From positions 870,169-934,168 of the forward strand of contig NZ_LIYH01000001.1 in NCBI RefSeq assembly GCF_001905885.1: a stretch of DNA of 64,000 bases. Reading direction: 5' to 3'. Made by a program: the position numbers and the translations under genes. The notes beneath the pieces are model-generated. The model ran no database searches, had not been told where the DNA came from, and worked only from the letters and a program-made list of their open reading frames with translations. Positions 37,407 to 46,380 of this stretch are shown in pieces. The DNA comes from Streptomyces sp. CB03234. Its GTDB lineage: Bacteria > Actinomycetota > Actinomycetes > Streptomycetales > Streptomycetaceae. Every line of letters starts with the position of its first letter. Within the stretch, counting starts at the first letter, position 1.

Positions 37407-37826
37407 TCAGCCCTGCTCGTACACCTTCTCCGCCCAGTTCGCGACCTGGGACTCCGACAGGTGACGGGCGAGATCGGCCTCGCTGATCATGCCGACCAGG
37501 CGCTTGTTCTCGATCACGGGGAGCCGGCGGATCTGGTGGCCCTTCATCTCACGCAGGACCTCCTCCACGTCCGCGTTCGCGTCGATCCAGCGCGGCGTGC
37601 CCTTCGCCATGTCGCCCGCCGTGACCTGCGCCGGGTCGTGGCCCATGGCCACGCAGCCGACGACGATGTCACGGTCGGTGAGGATGCCGCAGAGCCGCTC
37701 GTTCTTGTCGGCGATGGGCAGGGCGCCCACATCGAGGTCGCGCATCATCTGCGCGGCACGGTCGAGGGTCTCGTGTGCGGGGAGCCACTCGGCTCCGGGG
37801 TGCATGATGTCCTTCGCGGTGGTCAT
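37407..37826 (-). CDS. Tandem CBS-domain protein
   Basis: A 139-residue protein made of one CBS pair: the first (MTTAKDIMHPGAEWLP to ~57) with GILTDRDIVV, the second (~78-130) with RRLPVIENKRLVGMISEADLA. Such stand-alone pairs bind adenine nucleotides and act as energy or stress sensors. GGAGG precedes ATG37826 with ~9-nt spacing. It is not clearly linked to the neighbouring genes. Confidence 0.92.
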   Translation of the reverse strand: MTTAKDIMHPGAEWLPAHETLDRAAQMMRDLDVGALPIADKNERLCGILTDRDIVVGCVAMGHDPAQVTAGDMAKGTPRWIDANADVEEVLREMKGHQIRRLPVIENKRLVGMISEADLARHLSESQVANWAEKVYEQG

Positions 37827-37927
37827 GGGGTTCGTTTCCTCCGAAACGCCGAATAGCGCCGTACGTCGGTCCCCGAGCGCCTCCATTCTCGTCGCGCCCC
37901 CACCGCACCGCGACCGCTGCACCGCCG

Positions 37928-37960
37928 TACGGCCGCCCCGGGACACCCGGGGCGGCCGTA
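37928..37960. terminator. Terminator after the DUF3105-DUF305 operon
   Basis: TACGGCCGCCCCGGG and its exact complement (15 bp) flank a 3-nt ACA loop, 13 nt beyond the DUF305 stop. Confidence 0.88.
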
Positions 37961-37972
37961 GCCGGCGGCGCC

Positions 37973-38617
37973 CTACGGCTTCGCGCCGCGCTTCTTCAGC
38001 AGGTCGGCCATCAGCGCGATCTCCGACTCCTGGGCATCCACCATCCCCTGGGCCAGGTCGCGCTCGACACCGGGCCGGCACGTGTCGACGCAGCCCTGTG
38101 CCATGTGCACACCGCCCTTGTGGTGCTCCGTCATCAGCCGCAGGTACAGGATCTCCGCCTGCCTGCCGCTGGCCGCCCGCAACTGGTCCAGCTGCGCCGC
38201 CGTGGCCATGCCCGGCATCAGCCCGTCGGCGGAGCCGCCCGTGGAGCCGCCCGCGGAGCCATGGTGGGCGCCCATCCAGGCCATCGGCTCAACACCCGGC
38301 GTGACCTTCGGCAGGCCCCACATGTCCAGCCAGCCCAGCATCATGCCCCGCTGGTTGGCCTGGGTGTTGGCGATGTCGTACGCCAGCCGGCGCACCTCCT
38401 CGTCCTTCGTACGGTCCCGCACGATGAACGACATCTCCACCGCCTGCTGATGGTGCACCGACATGTCCCGCGCGAACCCGGCGTCCGCCGAATCCACCGC
38501 CGGCGCGGCCGCGGCGCCGCCGCCGGTCTCCGGGCCCGCCGACGCGACCGTCGCCGCCCCGGCGAAGAGCAGCGCCAGCACCACCGCCGTGACGGCCGCC
38601 CACTGCGTACGCGTCAC
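37973..38617 (-). CDS. DUF305 secreted protein
   Basis: A 214-residue exported protein. The N-terminal hydrophobic signal is followed by an Ala/Gly linker. Two His/Met-rich helical repeats (FARDMSVHHQQAVEMSFIV and LRLMTEHHKGGVHMAQG) are the DUF305 signature, reminiscent of periplasmic metal (copper)-binding proteins. The GTG start overlaps the DUF3105 stop (GTGA), so the two are translationally coupled. Function is unknown, but this pair recurs in Streptomyces from memory. Confidence 0.9.
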   Translation of the reverse strand: MTRTQWAAVTAVVLALLFAGAATVASAGPETGGGAAAAPAVDSADAGFARDMSVHHQQAVEMSFIVRDRTKDEEVRRLAYDIANTQANQRGMMLGWLDMWGLPKVTPGVEPMAWMGAHHGSAGGSTGGSADGLMPGMATAAQLDQLRAASGRQAEILYLRLMTEHHKGGVHMAQGCVDTCRPGVERDLAQGMVDAQESEIALMADLLKKRGAKP

Positions 38618-39264
38618 TGCTCGCCCAGCCCGTTGGTGCAGGCGGCACCCGGCTCCGGCGTCTGCGGGCCCTGCACGTACTTGGTGAAGAAGGCGTCCAC
38701 CCGCGGGTCGTCGGCGCCGTCGACCGTCACCTGCTTGCCCCACGCGCTGAGCATGATCGAGCCGGCCTGGTCCTTGACCGGGCTCATGAAGGTGTAGGAC
38801 GTCTTCCCGACCTTCTCCTCCAGCTTCTTCACCTCGGCCTCGGGCGCCTTGTCGTTGTACGTCACCCACACCGCGCCGTGCTCCAGCGAGTGCACGGCGT
38901 GCTTCTCGGGAACGGGCTTCTTGTAGACGTTCCGGTCGCAGTTCATCCACACCTGGTCGTGGTCGCCGCCGACCGGGGGCTTCATGGGGTACGTGACCGG
39001 CGTGGTCACGTGGTTGCGGCCGAGCTTCTTCGCGTCCCAGGACTTCTCGCCCTCGATCGGCGCCTTGGCCGCGGCCGCCCGCTGCTCCTTCTCCTCGTTC
39101 TCCTTGTTCAGCACGTATCCGCCGAAGCCCACGAGGCCGGCGACCACGGCCGCGCTGACGGAGATGGTGATGATGCGGTTGCGGCGCTCGCGGGCCTTCT
39201 CGGCGCGGCGCATCTCCTCTATCCGGGCACGGCGGTCGGCGGTCGAGGATCGGTTGGCAGCCAT
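38614..39264 (-). CDS. DUF3105 membrane-anchored protein
   Basis: A 216-residue protein with a charged, probably coiled N-terminus, one transmembrane segment (IITISVSAAVVAGLVGFGG, ~31-50), and an exported DUF3105 domain. Conserved elements are THPV-like TYPMKPPVGGDH, the HSLEHGAVWVTY motif and Cys residues. His and Cys positions suggest metal binding. It is first in an operon with DUF305. The ATG has GAAGGAA about 6 nt upstream. Confidence 0.9.
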   Translation of the reverse strand: MAANRSSTADRRARIEEMRRAEKARERRNRIITISVSAAVVAGLVGFGGYVLNKENEEKEQRAAAAKAPIEGEKSWDAKKLGRNHVTTPVTYPMKPPVGGDHDQVWMNCDRNVYKKPVPEKHAVHSLEHGAVWVTYNDKAPEAEVKKLEEKVGKTSYTFMSPVKDQAGSIMLSAWGKQVTVDGADDPRVDAFFTKYVQGPQTPEPGAACTNGLGEQ

Positions 39265-39326
39265 GGTGGTTATTCCTTCTCGAAAAGTCGGTGGTCGGTA
39301 CGGGCTCCGGAACTGCGGCGGGCCGC

Positions 39327-39722
39327 CTAGGTCCGCAGAACCTGAAGGGCATGGAGGTCCGGCGCGCGTGGCCGGGCCTGGGACGCGGCCGGAGGGCCGG
39401 TGGCGGGGTGCGACGTCATCCGTACCACGGCGTCCGGCTGCGGGGGCGGGTCGAGCGGCGGGGCGGTGAGGACGGCCGGGGTGAGGGAGGGGAACAGCCC
39501 GCAGTCGCCCCGGTCGTACGGGCAGGTGTACTCCGGCGCCACGGCCTCCGCGGCGGCCACGGCGAGCGTCATTCCGCGCCCGTGGTCCCGGTACCGGTCC
39601 CGGTCCGGGACCTCCGTGCCGCCGTGCGGGGCGAGGCAGACGAAGAGCGCGGCGAGCAGCGTCGCCACGGCGCTCATCAGCGCCATGGGACGCTCGACGC
39701 GTATGAGCCCCTGGCCCCCCAT
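39327..39722 (-). CDS. Hypothetical membrane or exported protein, 131 aa
   Basis: An unrecognised protein. One hydrophobic stretch (MALMSAVATLLAALFVCLA, ~14-32) could be a signal or anchor. The mature part has a paired-Cys motif (TCPYDRGDCGLF) and a Pro-rich tail. TAACAT lies 8 nt before ATG39722, so a short-leader or leaderless start is likely; the longer version from 39761 lacks support. It lies between DUF3105 and the PP2C gene on the same strand. Confidence 0.6.
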   Translation of the reverse strand: MGGQGLIRVERPMALMSAVATLLAALFVCLAPHGGTEVPDRDRYRDHGRGMTLAVAAAEAVAPEYTCPYDRGDCGLFPSLTPAVLTAPPLDPPPQPDAVVRMTSHPATGPPAASQARPRAPDLHALQVLRT

Positions 39723-39753
39723 GGGCGCTGATGTTAATGGGCCACCCGCCCGG

Positions 39754-40832
39754 TCAGCCATGCCCGTCCGGTGTACTGAGCGCCAGCAGTGCCACGTCGT
39801 CGGCGACCTCGTCCGCGTACGACGACAGATCGCGCCACACCGCGCGCACCAGCTCCACCGGCACCGACGGCTGGGTCCGCGTCCGGATCCGCGCCGCCAG
39901 CGGGTAGAACGCGCCCGTCGCGTCCCGCGCCTCCGTCACCCCGTCCGTGTGCGCGAGCAGGACGTCCGTCGGCCGCAGCGGCACCGTCACCGCCTCCGGC
40001 GCCCGGAACTCCATCAGCCCCAGACCCAGCGGCGCCCCCGGCGCCAGCTCCACCTCACGCGCCCCGTCGCCGTCCACCAGCAGCGGCGCCGGATGGCCGC
40101 AGCTGAGGACCCGCACATCGGAGCCGTCTCGGGAAACTCCATGAGCACAGCCGTCGCGAACAGCTCCCCGTCCTCGTGCGTCGCCGAATCCACCACCAGC
40201 CGCCGGTCCAGCCGCGCCGCCACCCCGGCGAGCTCCGGCTCGTCGAGCACCGCCTCCCGGAACGTGCCCAGCAGCGCCGACACCGTCCCGACCGCCGCCA
40301 GCCCGTGCCCCTTCACATCGGCGACGATCGCCCGCACCCCGTAGGGCCCCGGCTGTACGTCGTACAGATCGCCGCCCACCAGCGTCCCGCGCTCCGCCGC
40401 CCGGTACAGCGCCCCGCACCGCACCGGGCCCACCCACTCCGGCATCGGCGGCAGTACGGCGAGCTGCGCCGCCTCCGCGACCGTACGCACCGACACCAAC
40501 TGCGCGTCGCGCCTGACCCGCACACCCGCCAGCACCACGCTGACCGCCCCGATCAGCCCGAACGCCAGCAGGTCGCCGTAGGTGACGTCGTCGGCCCGGA
40601 TGGCGGGCATCAGCAGCAGCCCGAAGAGGGTGCCCGCCACCAGGGCGGTGCCGACCATCCCGTACAGCAGCGACGTCAGTGGCGGCACCACGGCGAACGC
40701 GAAACCCAGCTGCACGCTCTCGGGCGTGGACAGCTGGACCACCACCAGCAGGACCATCGTCAGCCACGGCAGCAGGCGCAGCCAGGCCGGCGGCCGGCCG
40801 GCGCCGGGCAGCTCCTGCGCGCCACGGTCCAT
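39754..40832 (-). pseudogene. Membrane-bound PP2C/SpoIIE-type phosphatase, frameshifted
   Basis: The gene encodes ~5 membrane segments (residues ~17-110), then a SpoIIE-like PP2C domain with GGDLYDVQPGPYGVRAIVADV and KGHGLAAVGTV metal-binding Asp residues. The reading frame breaks near 40134-40136, after residue ~232 (FATAVLMEF). The second part continues in another frame (RDGSDVRVLSCGHPAPLL ... DEVADDVALLAL) to the stop at 39754. Adding one base in the AAA run would restore a ~359-residue protein. This may be a true mutation or a sequencing error. Confidence 0.82.
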
Positions 40833-40951
40833 GGGACCAGTCTGCGAGGCCTCCGTTACCTACGCCACAGAGCTCCATGCACTATGGGTTCGCAACGTGC
40901 ACGAAACCGTGTGGTGGCATGCTGGCCTGATCAGCGAGGATGGGTGTGGAA

Positions 40952-42313
40952 ATGGACAAGCAGCAGGAATTCGTACTCCGTACGCTCGAGGAGCGCGACA
41001 TCCGCTTCGTGCGCCTGTGGTTCACGGACGTGCTCGGCTTCCTGAAGTCCGTCGCCGTGGCCCCCGCCGAGCTCGAGCAGGCCTTCGACGAGGGCATCGG
41101 CTTCGACGGCTCGGCGATCGAGGGCTTCGCCCGGGTGTACGAATCCGACATGATCGCCAAGCCCGATCCGGGCACCTTCCAGATCCTGCCGTGGCGGGCG
41201 GAGGCCCCGGGGACGGCCCGGATGTTCTGCGACATCCTGATGCCCGACGGCTCGCCGTCCTTCGCGGACCCGCGCTACGTGCTGAAGCGGATCCTGGCCA
41301 AGACCTCGGACCTGGGCTTCACCTTCTACACCCACCCCGAGATCGAGTTCTTCCTGCTGAAGAACAAGCCGCTGGACGGCAGCCGGCCGACCCCGGCCGA
41401 CAACTCCGGCTACTTCGACCACACCCCGCAGAACGTCGGCATGGACTTCCGCCGGCAGGCCATCACCATGCTGGAATCGATGGGCATCTCGGTCGAGTTC
41501 AGCCACCACGAGGGCGCGCCCGGCCAGCAGGAGATCGACCTCCGTTACGCCGACGCGCTGTCGACCGCCGACAACATCATGACGTTCCGCCTGGTCATGA
41601 AGCAGGTCGCGCTGGAGCAGGGCGTACAGGCCACCTTCATGCCGAAGCCGTTCTCCGAATACCCCGGCTCCGGCATGCACACCCACCTCTCCCTCTTCGA
41701 GGGCGACCGCAACGCCTTCTACGAGTCGGGCGCCGAGTACCAGCTCTCCAAGGTGGGACGTTCCTTCATCGCGGGCCTGCTGAAGCACGCGGCGGAGATC
41801 TCGGCCGTCACCAACCAGTGGGTCAACTCCTACAAGCGCATCTGGGGCGGCTCCACCCGCACCGCCGGCTCGGGCGGCGAGGCCCCCTCGTACATCTGCT
41901 GGGGCCACAACAACCGCTCCGCGCTGATCCGCGTCCCCATGTACAAGCCGGGCAAGACGGGCTCGGCCCGCGTCGAGGTCCGCTCCATCGACTCGGGGGC
42001 CAACCCCTACCTGACGTACGCGGTCCTGCTGGCCGCCGGCCTGAAGGGCATCGAGGAGAGCTACGAACTCCCGGCCGGCGCCGACGACGACGTCTGGGCG
42101 CTGTCGGACGCCGAACGCCGCGCGATGGGCATCGAGCCGCTGCCGCAGAACCTGGGCGAGGCGATCTCCCTGATGGAGCGCAGCGAGCTGGTCGCCGAGA
42201 CCCTCGGCGAGCACGTCTTCGACTTCTTCCTCCGCAACAAGAAGCAGGAGTGGGAGGAGTACAGGTCGGAGGTCACCGCCTTCGAACTCCGCAAGAACCT
42301 GCCGGTGCTGTAG
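40952..42313 (+). CDS. glnA2: GlnA2: glutamine-synthetase-like (gamma-glutamylpolyamine synthetase family)
   Basis: A 453-residue GS-fold ligase. In S. coelicolor GlnA2 joins glutamate to polyamines rather than acting as the main glutamine synthetase (established for that protein; inferred here from near-identity as remembered). It has the GS beta-grasp domain (FVRLWFTDVLGFLKSVAV), GFDGSAIEGF, metal and ATP sites HPEIEFFLL, PGSGMHTHLSLF, and RVEVRSIDSGANPYL. SYELP stands where GSI has the NLYDLP adenylylation Tyr. ATG40952 gives the 453-residue form; ATG40940 and GTG40946 are in-frame alternatives closer to GAGG. Confidence 0.95.
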   Translation: MDKQQEFVLRTLEERDIRFVRLWFTDVLGFLKSVAVAPAELEQAFDEGIGFDGSAIEGFARVYESDMIAKPDPGTFQILPWRAEAPGTARMFCDILMPDGSPSFADPRYVLKRILAKTSDLGFTFYTHPEIEFFLLKNKPLDGSRPTPADNSGYFDHTPQNVGMDFRRQAITMLESMGISVEFSHHEGAPGQQEIDLRYADALSTADNIMTFRLVMKQVALEQGVQATFMPKPFSEYPGSGMHTHLSLFEGDRNAFYESGAEYQLSKVGRSFIAGLLKHAAEISAVTNQWVNSYKRIWGGSTRTAGSGGEAPSYICWGHNNRSALIRVPMYKPGKTGSARVEVRSIDSGANPYLTYAVLLAAGLKGIEESYELPAGADDDVWALSDAERRAMGIEPLPQNLGEAISLMERSELVAETLGEHVFDFFLRNKKQEWEEYRSEVTAFELRKNLPVL

Positions 42314-42333
42314 GCCCGGTTCACGCCCGTGCC

Positions 42334-42360
42334 GGGCCGGCGGTCGTGAGCCGCCGGCCC
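42334..42360. terminator. Terminator after glnA2
   Basis: A 10-bp stem (GGGCCGGCGG / CCGCCGGCCC) with a 7-nt loop lies between the convergent stops at 42313 and 42374. Confidence 0.85.
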
Positions 42361-42373
42361 GTGGTCCCCGCGG

Positions 42374-42775
42374 TCAGACGGACAGGGGGACGTGCTCGCC
42401 TTCCGCGCGGTGGCCGTGGAGGGCCCAGATCTGGTTCATCTCGTGCTGGTAGTACAGCGGGTGCAGGCTGAAGATGAACACCAGGATGAGGCCGATCCAC
42501 GGGTTGCAGGTCGGCTGCATCCCGGCCGCCCGCTGCATGCGCGCGATGCGCTCACCCGTGTTGAACACCGAGATGAACGGCGGCACGATCAGGATCCAGC
42601 CCAGGGCGATGGCCACCACCGCCATTCCCGGCCGCACCTCGATGCGATCGTCGAAGTCCCGCGCCTCGCGGTTCACCTTGTAGTACCAGACCAGGTGATA
42701 GATCCCGAGGGTGATCAGCGGCCAGACGAGCCACACGAGGAAGATGTTCCGGGTCTTGCCGACGCGGCCGGTCAT
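42374..42775 (-). CDS. DUF4234 small membrane protein
   Basis: A 133-residue protein with three membrane segments. Its DUF4234-type features include IFLVWLVWPLITLGIYHLVWYYKVNREARDF, the aromatic Trp/Tyr-rich helix pattern, and a final YYQHEMNQIWALHG segment. GGAGG is 5 nt before ATG42775; the GTG two codons upstream sits too close to it. Function unknown. Confidence 0.88.
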   Translation of the reverse strand: MTGRVGKTRNIFLVWLVWPLITLGIYHLVWYYKVNREARDFDDRIEVRPGMAVVAIALGWILIVPPFISVFNTGERIARMQRAAGMQPTCNPWIGLILVFIFSLHPLYYQHEMNQIWALHGHRAEGEHVPLSV

Positions 42776-42843
42776 GAGCACCTCCGCTGTGGTCCCTACT
42801 CGTCCAGTGCAGCACGACGGGCTGCGTGGCGCGCGTCAGTGCC

Positions 42844-43149
42844 TCACCGGGCCGCCTGCGGGCCGCTCAGGGCGGGCTCGACGACCTGCTCCGGATGGTG
42901 CAGCCACACCTGCTGACCGTGTGCGGTCACGGTCAGCCCGAAGTCCCCGGCCTTGGGCGATCCCAGGGTGATGTGTTCCTGATGCACCCGTTCGACCTCC
43001 TGACACAGGTCGCGGGCTCCGTACTCGTACGCGTCCTCGCCGGTGGCGACCGTGGCGGCGGAGCCGTCGTAGTCCTGCACCTGAACGGCGTCACCGTCCC
43101 GGTCGGCGTGGACCATGCGCACCCCGGCCAGGCGCGTGCCCGCATACAT
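42844..43149 (-). CDS. Hypothetical protein, 101 aa
   Basis: A small, acidic, soluble protein without a known domain. It begins MYAGTRLAGVRMVHADRD and contains VQVQDYDGSAATV and a helical segment ARDLCQEVERVHQEH. The reading frame is closed by a stop just upstream of ATG43149, and no strong ribosome site is visible. It reads like real protein in composition, but it could be a truncated or spurious gene. Confidence 0.5.
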   Translation of the reverse strand: MYAGTRLAGVRMVHADRDGDAVQVQDYDGSAATVATGEDAYEYGARDLCQEVERVHQEHITLGSPKAGDFGLTVTAHGQQVWLHHPEQVVEPALSGPQAAR

Positions 43150-43209
43150 CGCGAAGCCGAGTCACGCGGCTAGGCCCCGGCGCGGGAGGGGTTCGGTCCC
43201 CGGACCGCG

Positions 43210-43812
43210 TCAGCCGTGGCCGTGTGCGCCGGGGCCGGACGGTGGTGTACGGATGACCGCCTGGTCGCCCCGGGGGCCGAACAGGTGGAGGATCTCCACG
43301 GCGGTCGGGCCGGCCGGGCCGAACCAGTGGGGTTCCCTGGTGTCGAACTCGGCCACTTCGCCGGGGCGGAGGACGCACTCCTGGTCCCCGAGGACGAGGC
43401 GCAGCTCGCCCGCGAGGACGTACAGCCACTCGTAGCCGTCGTGGGTCACCAGCTTCGGCTCGCGGGGGGCCAGTACCTGCTTGAACACCTGCACCCGGCC
43501 CGGGTACTGCGTCAGGGGGACGAGGACGCTGCCGGGGCCCTTGGGCAAGGGCTTGAGGTGCACCCGGGGGTCGCCGGTGACGGGGGCGGACACCAACAGG
43601 TCCAGGGCGACGCGGTGCGCACGCGCGAGCGGGATGAGCAGGTCCAGGGTCGGGCGCCGTTTGCCCGACTCCAGGCGGGACAGGGTGCTCACCGAGATGC
43701 CGGTCGTCGACGCGAGCGCCTCCAGGGTCAGTCCACGGTCCCGGCGCAGCGTGCGCAGCCTCGGTCCGATGCCGTCGATCGTCTGCTGGGTCTCCGCGTC
43801 CATGCGGACCAT
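43210..43812 (-). CDS. XRE-family regulator with C-terminal cupin
   Basis: A 200-residue regulator. The N-terminal HTH_3 domain (LRTLRRDRGLTLEALASTTG, ISVSTLSRLESGKRRP) is followed by a cupin sensor domain (~110-190) with EWLYVLAGELRLVLGDQECVL and LRPGEVAEFDTREPHWF. It probably represses itself and the divergent exporter in response to a small molecule. ATG43812 is preceded by GGAG at 8 nt. The palindrome TTTGCGG-TCT-CCGCAAA covers the start region. Confidence 0.92.
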   Translation of the reverse strand: MVRMDAETQQTIDGIGPRLRTLRRDRGLTLEALASTTGISVSTLSRLESGKRRPTLDLLIPLARAHRVALDLLVSAPVTGDPRVHLKPLPKGPGSVLVPLTQYPGRVQVFKQVLAPREPKLVTHDGYEWLYVLAGELRLVLGDQECVLRPGEVAEFDTREPHWFGPAGPTAVEILHLFGPRGDQAVIRTPPSGPGAHGHG

Positions 43813-43829
43813 TTTGCGGTCTCCGCAAA
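43813..43829. promoter_or_regulatory. Operator palindrome at the XRE-cupin regulator start
   Basis: TTTGCGG-TCT-CCGCAAA is a perfect 7-bp inverted repeat immediately upstream of the regulator's ATG on the minus strand, between it and the divergent exporter. A related half (CTTTGTGG) recurs at ~43877-43884. Confidence 0.7.
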
Positions 43830-43900
43830 GTCGCTGGGTGCCGGCCGCCCCCCGAGCCGAGCATGGCCACCGGACGCTTTGTGGACGTGAGAGGCAGGCC

Positions 43901-45316
43901 GTGACCGCGACGACTCATCCCCTTCAGCCCGTTCGGCTTCAACCCGGCTTCAGTGCGCGGAGGCGATGGACGGTGCTCGCCGTCTGCTGCCTCAGCATGT
44001 TCCTGGTGGGCCTGGACACCACCATCGTCAATGTCGGCCTGCCGGAGATCGGGCGCGCCCTGGGCATCGGGACCCGCGGTCTCGAATGGGTCGTGGACGC
44101 GTACACCCTCGTCCTGGCCGGTCTGCTGATCTCCTCCGGTGCGCTGGCGGACCGTTTCGGACGCCGACGCGTCTTCCAGGCCGGGCTGGCCGTCTTCGGC
44201 ACCGCCTCCCTGATCTGCGCCATCGCCCCTTCGGCAGGCGTACTCACCGCGGGCCGCGCCCTCCAGGGCGTGGGCGCCTCGATGCTCAGCCCGGTGGCCC
44301 TCGCGATCGTGGTGAACACGATGCCCGACCCGAGGGAGCGCGCGCGGGCGATCGGTGTGTGGGCGTCGGTCTTCGGGGTCAGCATGGCCGCCGGCCCCGT
44401 CGCGGGCGGCGCCCTCATCGACGCCTTCGGCTGGCGGGCACTGTTCTGGATCAACGCGCCGGTCATCGTCGCAGCCCTCGTCCTCAGCGCGGTGTTCGTG
44501 CCGGAGTCCCGGGCCCGGCGGGCACAGCGGCTCGACCTCCCGGGCCAGGCGCTGCTGACCGCGGCCATCGCCGTATCGGTCGGCGTCCTCATCGAGGGGC
44601 CGCGCATCGGCTGGACGTCACCCCTGGCGCTGGGCGCGTACGCGTTCGCCGCCGTGGCCGTCGCCGGATTCGTGTGGGCCGGGTTCCGCAGCCCCGAGCC
44701 GTTGATCGATCCACGGCTGTTCCGGCACCGGGTCTTCAGCGGCGCGGTCCTGGGCGCGGTGGCCGTCTTCGTCGCCCTGAACGTGACCCTGCTGCTCACC
44801 ACCCTGTACCTGCAGGACGGCCGGGGATGGACGCCCCTGGCCGCCGGGACGGCGACCCTGCCCATGGCGGTCGGCGCGACCGTGTGCGCCCCCTGGTCCG
44901 GCCGCCTCGTCGGCCGGAGAGGACCGCGACCGCCACTGCTGCTGGCCGGCGGCTTCATGACGGCCGGCGGACTGAGCCTGGTCGGGCTCGACCAGGACAC
45001 CGGCGTGCCGCTGCTCCTGCTGGCCTACGCGCTCATCGGTATCGGGTTCGGCTTCGCCAACGCCCCGATCACCAACACCGCCGTGAGCGGGCTGCCGCCG
45101 AGCCGCGCCGCCGTCGCCGGAGCGATCACGTCCACCGCGCGCCAGGTCGGTGCCGCGCTCGGCATCGCCATCGCCGGCGCCCTGGTCGCGGGCGCCGCAC
45201 CCACGGGCCTCGCGCACGCGTCCCGCCCGGGCTGGGCCCTGGTCGCCGCGTGCGGACTGTTCCTGTGCCTCGTGGCCCTCGCGTCCCGGCCGGGGAAGGG
45301 CCCCGCGAAACCTTGA
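43901..45316 (+). CDS. DHA2-type MFS exporter
   Basis: A 471-residue, 14-helix drug:H+ antiporter. It has WTVLAVCCLSMFLVGLDTTI and VNVGLPEIGRALG in helix 1, GALADRFGRRRVFQ, GRALQGVGASMLSPV (motif C-type) and GFGFANAPITNTAVSGL near the end. GTG43901 is preceded by GAGAGG. It is divergent from the XRE-cupin regulator, the usual arrangement for inducible multidrug efflux. Confidence 0.93.
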   Translation: MTATTHPLQPVRLQPGFSARRRWTVLAVCCLSMFLVGLDTTIVNVGLPEIGRALGIGTRGLEWVVDAYTLVLAGLLISSGALADRFGRRRVFQAGLAVFGTASLICAIAPSAGVLTAGRALQGVGASMLSPVALAIVVNTMPDPRERARAIGVWASVFGVSMAAGPVAGGALIDAFGWRALFWINAPVIVAALVLSAVFVPESRARRAQRLDLPGQALLTAAIAVSVGVLIEGPRIGWTSPLALGAYAFAAVAVAGFVWAGFRSPEPLIDPRLFRHRVFSGAVLGAVAVFVALNVTLLLTTLYLQDGRGWTPLAAGTATLPMAVGATVCAPWSGRLVGRRGPRPPLLLAGGFMTAGGLSLVGLDQDTGVPLLLLAYALIGIGFGFANAPITNTAVSGLPPSRAAVAGAITSTARQVGAALGIAIAGALVAGAAPTGLAHASRPGWALVAACGLFLCLVALASRPGKGPAKP

Positions 45317-45372
45317 CGGCACGTCGGACAAACCGGGGCACGCGGCGCCCGGCTGCGCTAACGTCCGCGCGC

Positions 45373-45885
45373 ATGACCTTCCCTCGTGTACGTCCGCCGC
45401 TCGTGGCGGACGAGCGGACCCAGCTCGTCGGCTGGCTCGACACACAGCGCGCGATCGTCCAGTGGAAATGCGAAGGACTGTCGGAGGACGACGCGTACCG
45501 GGCCGTCCTGCCGCACTCGCCGAACATGACCGTGGCCGGTCTCCTCTCCCATCTGCGGTGGGTGGAGAACGCCTGGTTCGAGGTGCTGTTCCTGGGCAGG
45601 CCCGCCGACAACCCCCAGCTCGACGAGAGCGAAGAGGACCTCGACATGAAGGTCCGGGGCGTGCCGCTCGCACAGCTCCTGGAGGAGTACGAGCGGCAGT
45701 GCGTGACCTCCAACGAGATCATCGCCGCCCACGGCCTGGACCAGGTGGGCCGCCACCCCGACCACCACTCCGCCCGGGCCACCCTGCGGTGGATGCTCAT
45801 CCACATGGTCGAGGAGACCGCACGGCACGCCGGGCACCTGGACGCGATGCGGGAACTGCTCGACGGGCGGAAGGGCTACTACTGA
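45373..45885 (+). CDS. DinB/DUF664 family protein
   Basis: A 170-residue four-helix DinB-superfamily protein. Metal-type His residues are in LLSHLRWVENAWFE, and the C-terminal HMVEETARHAGHLDAMRELL segment is the family hallmark. Many actinobacterial members are mycothiol-dependent transferases, so a thiol-transfer role is inferred. TAACGT lies 8 nt before ATG45373, with no Shine-Dalgarno. It follows the exporter by 56 bp. Confidence 0.9.
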   Translation: MTFPRVRPPLVADERTQLVGWLDTQRAIVQWKCEGLSEDDAYRAVLPHSPNMTVAGLLSHLRWVENAWFEVLFLGRPADNPQLDESEEDLDMKVRGVPLAQLLEEYERQCVTSNEIIAAHGLDQVGRHPDHHSARATLRWMLIHMVEETARHAGHLDAMRELLDGRKGYY

Positions 45886-45889
45886 GCCG

Positions 45890-46321
45890 CTAGCGCTCCG
45901 ACAGTTCGGAGGGGGCCTCCTGGACCGTCCAGCCGTTGCCGTCCGGGTCCTTGAAGAACATGAACGAGTTCCACGTCTCGCCCTTGCCCTCCGTCCAGCC
46001 GTCCGGGCCCACGTGCCGCACGGGGCCGACCTCCACGCCCCGTGACGTCAGCTGCGCGCGGGCCGCCTCGATGTCGGTCACACACAGCTGGAGACCATGG
46101 AGCGAGCCGGGGGTCATGGTCTTCTCGCCCGGTGCCGGGGGCATACCGCTCTGCAGGGCGATCGAGCAGCGCGAGCCGGGCGGGGTCAGCTGGATGATGC
46201 GGATGCCGGGGGCCACCTCCGTGTCCAGGTCGACCTTGAAACCGCACTTCGTGCCGTAGAAGTCCTTCGCCCGGTCCAGATCGGTGACCGGGACGAGGAC
46301 AACTTCGAGTGTCCAGTTCAT
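45890..46321 (-). CDS. VOC-family glyoxalase-like protein
   Basis: A 143-residue vicinal-oxygen-chelate protein with two beta-alpha-beta modules. The first is VVLVPVTDLDRAKDFYG and IRIIQLTPPGSRCSI; the second is LQLCVTDIEAARAQLTS and FMFFKDPDGNGWTVQEA. The substrate is unknown: glyoxalase, bleomycin-type binding or dioxygenase relatives share the fold. GGAGGA lies 6 nt before ATG46321. It is convergent with the DinB gene, 4 bp apart. Confidence 0.92.
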   Translation of the reverse strand: MNWTLEVVLVPVTDLDRAKDFYGTKCGFKVDLDTEVAPGIRIIQLTPPGSRCSIALQSGMPPAPGEKTMTPGSLHGLQLCVTDIEAARAQLTSRGVEVGPVRHVGPDGWTEGKGETWNSFMFFKDPDGNGWTVQEAPSELSER

Positions 46322-46380
46322 GTGCGCTCCTCCATCGGTGAGTACGTACATGAAAGCCGGACCTCACACGTGACGCGGAC

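Noticed and set aside
40892..40907. GlnR-box-like GCAAC-N6-GAAAC upstream of glnA2
   Set aside because: Only half of the consensus, and the second half does not match; chance similarity is likely.
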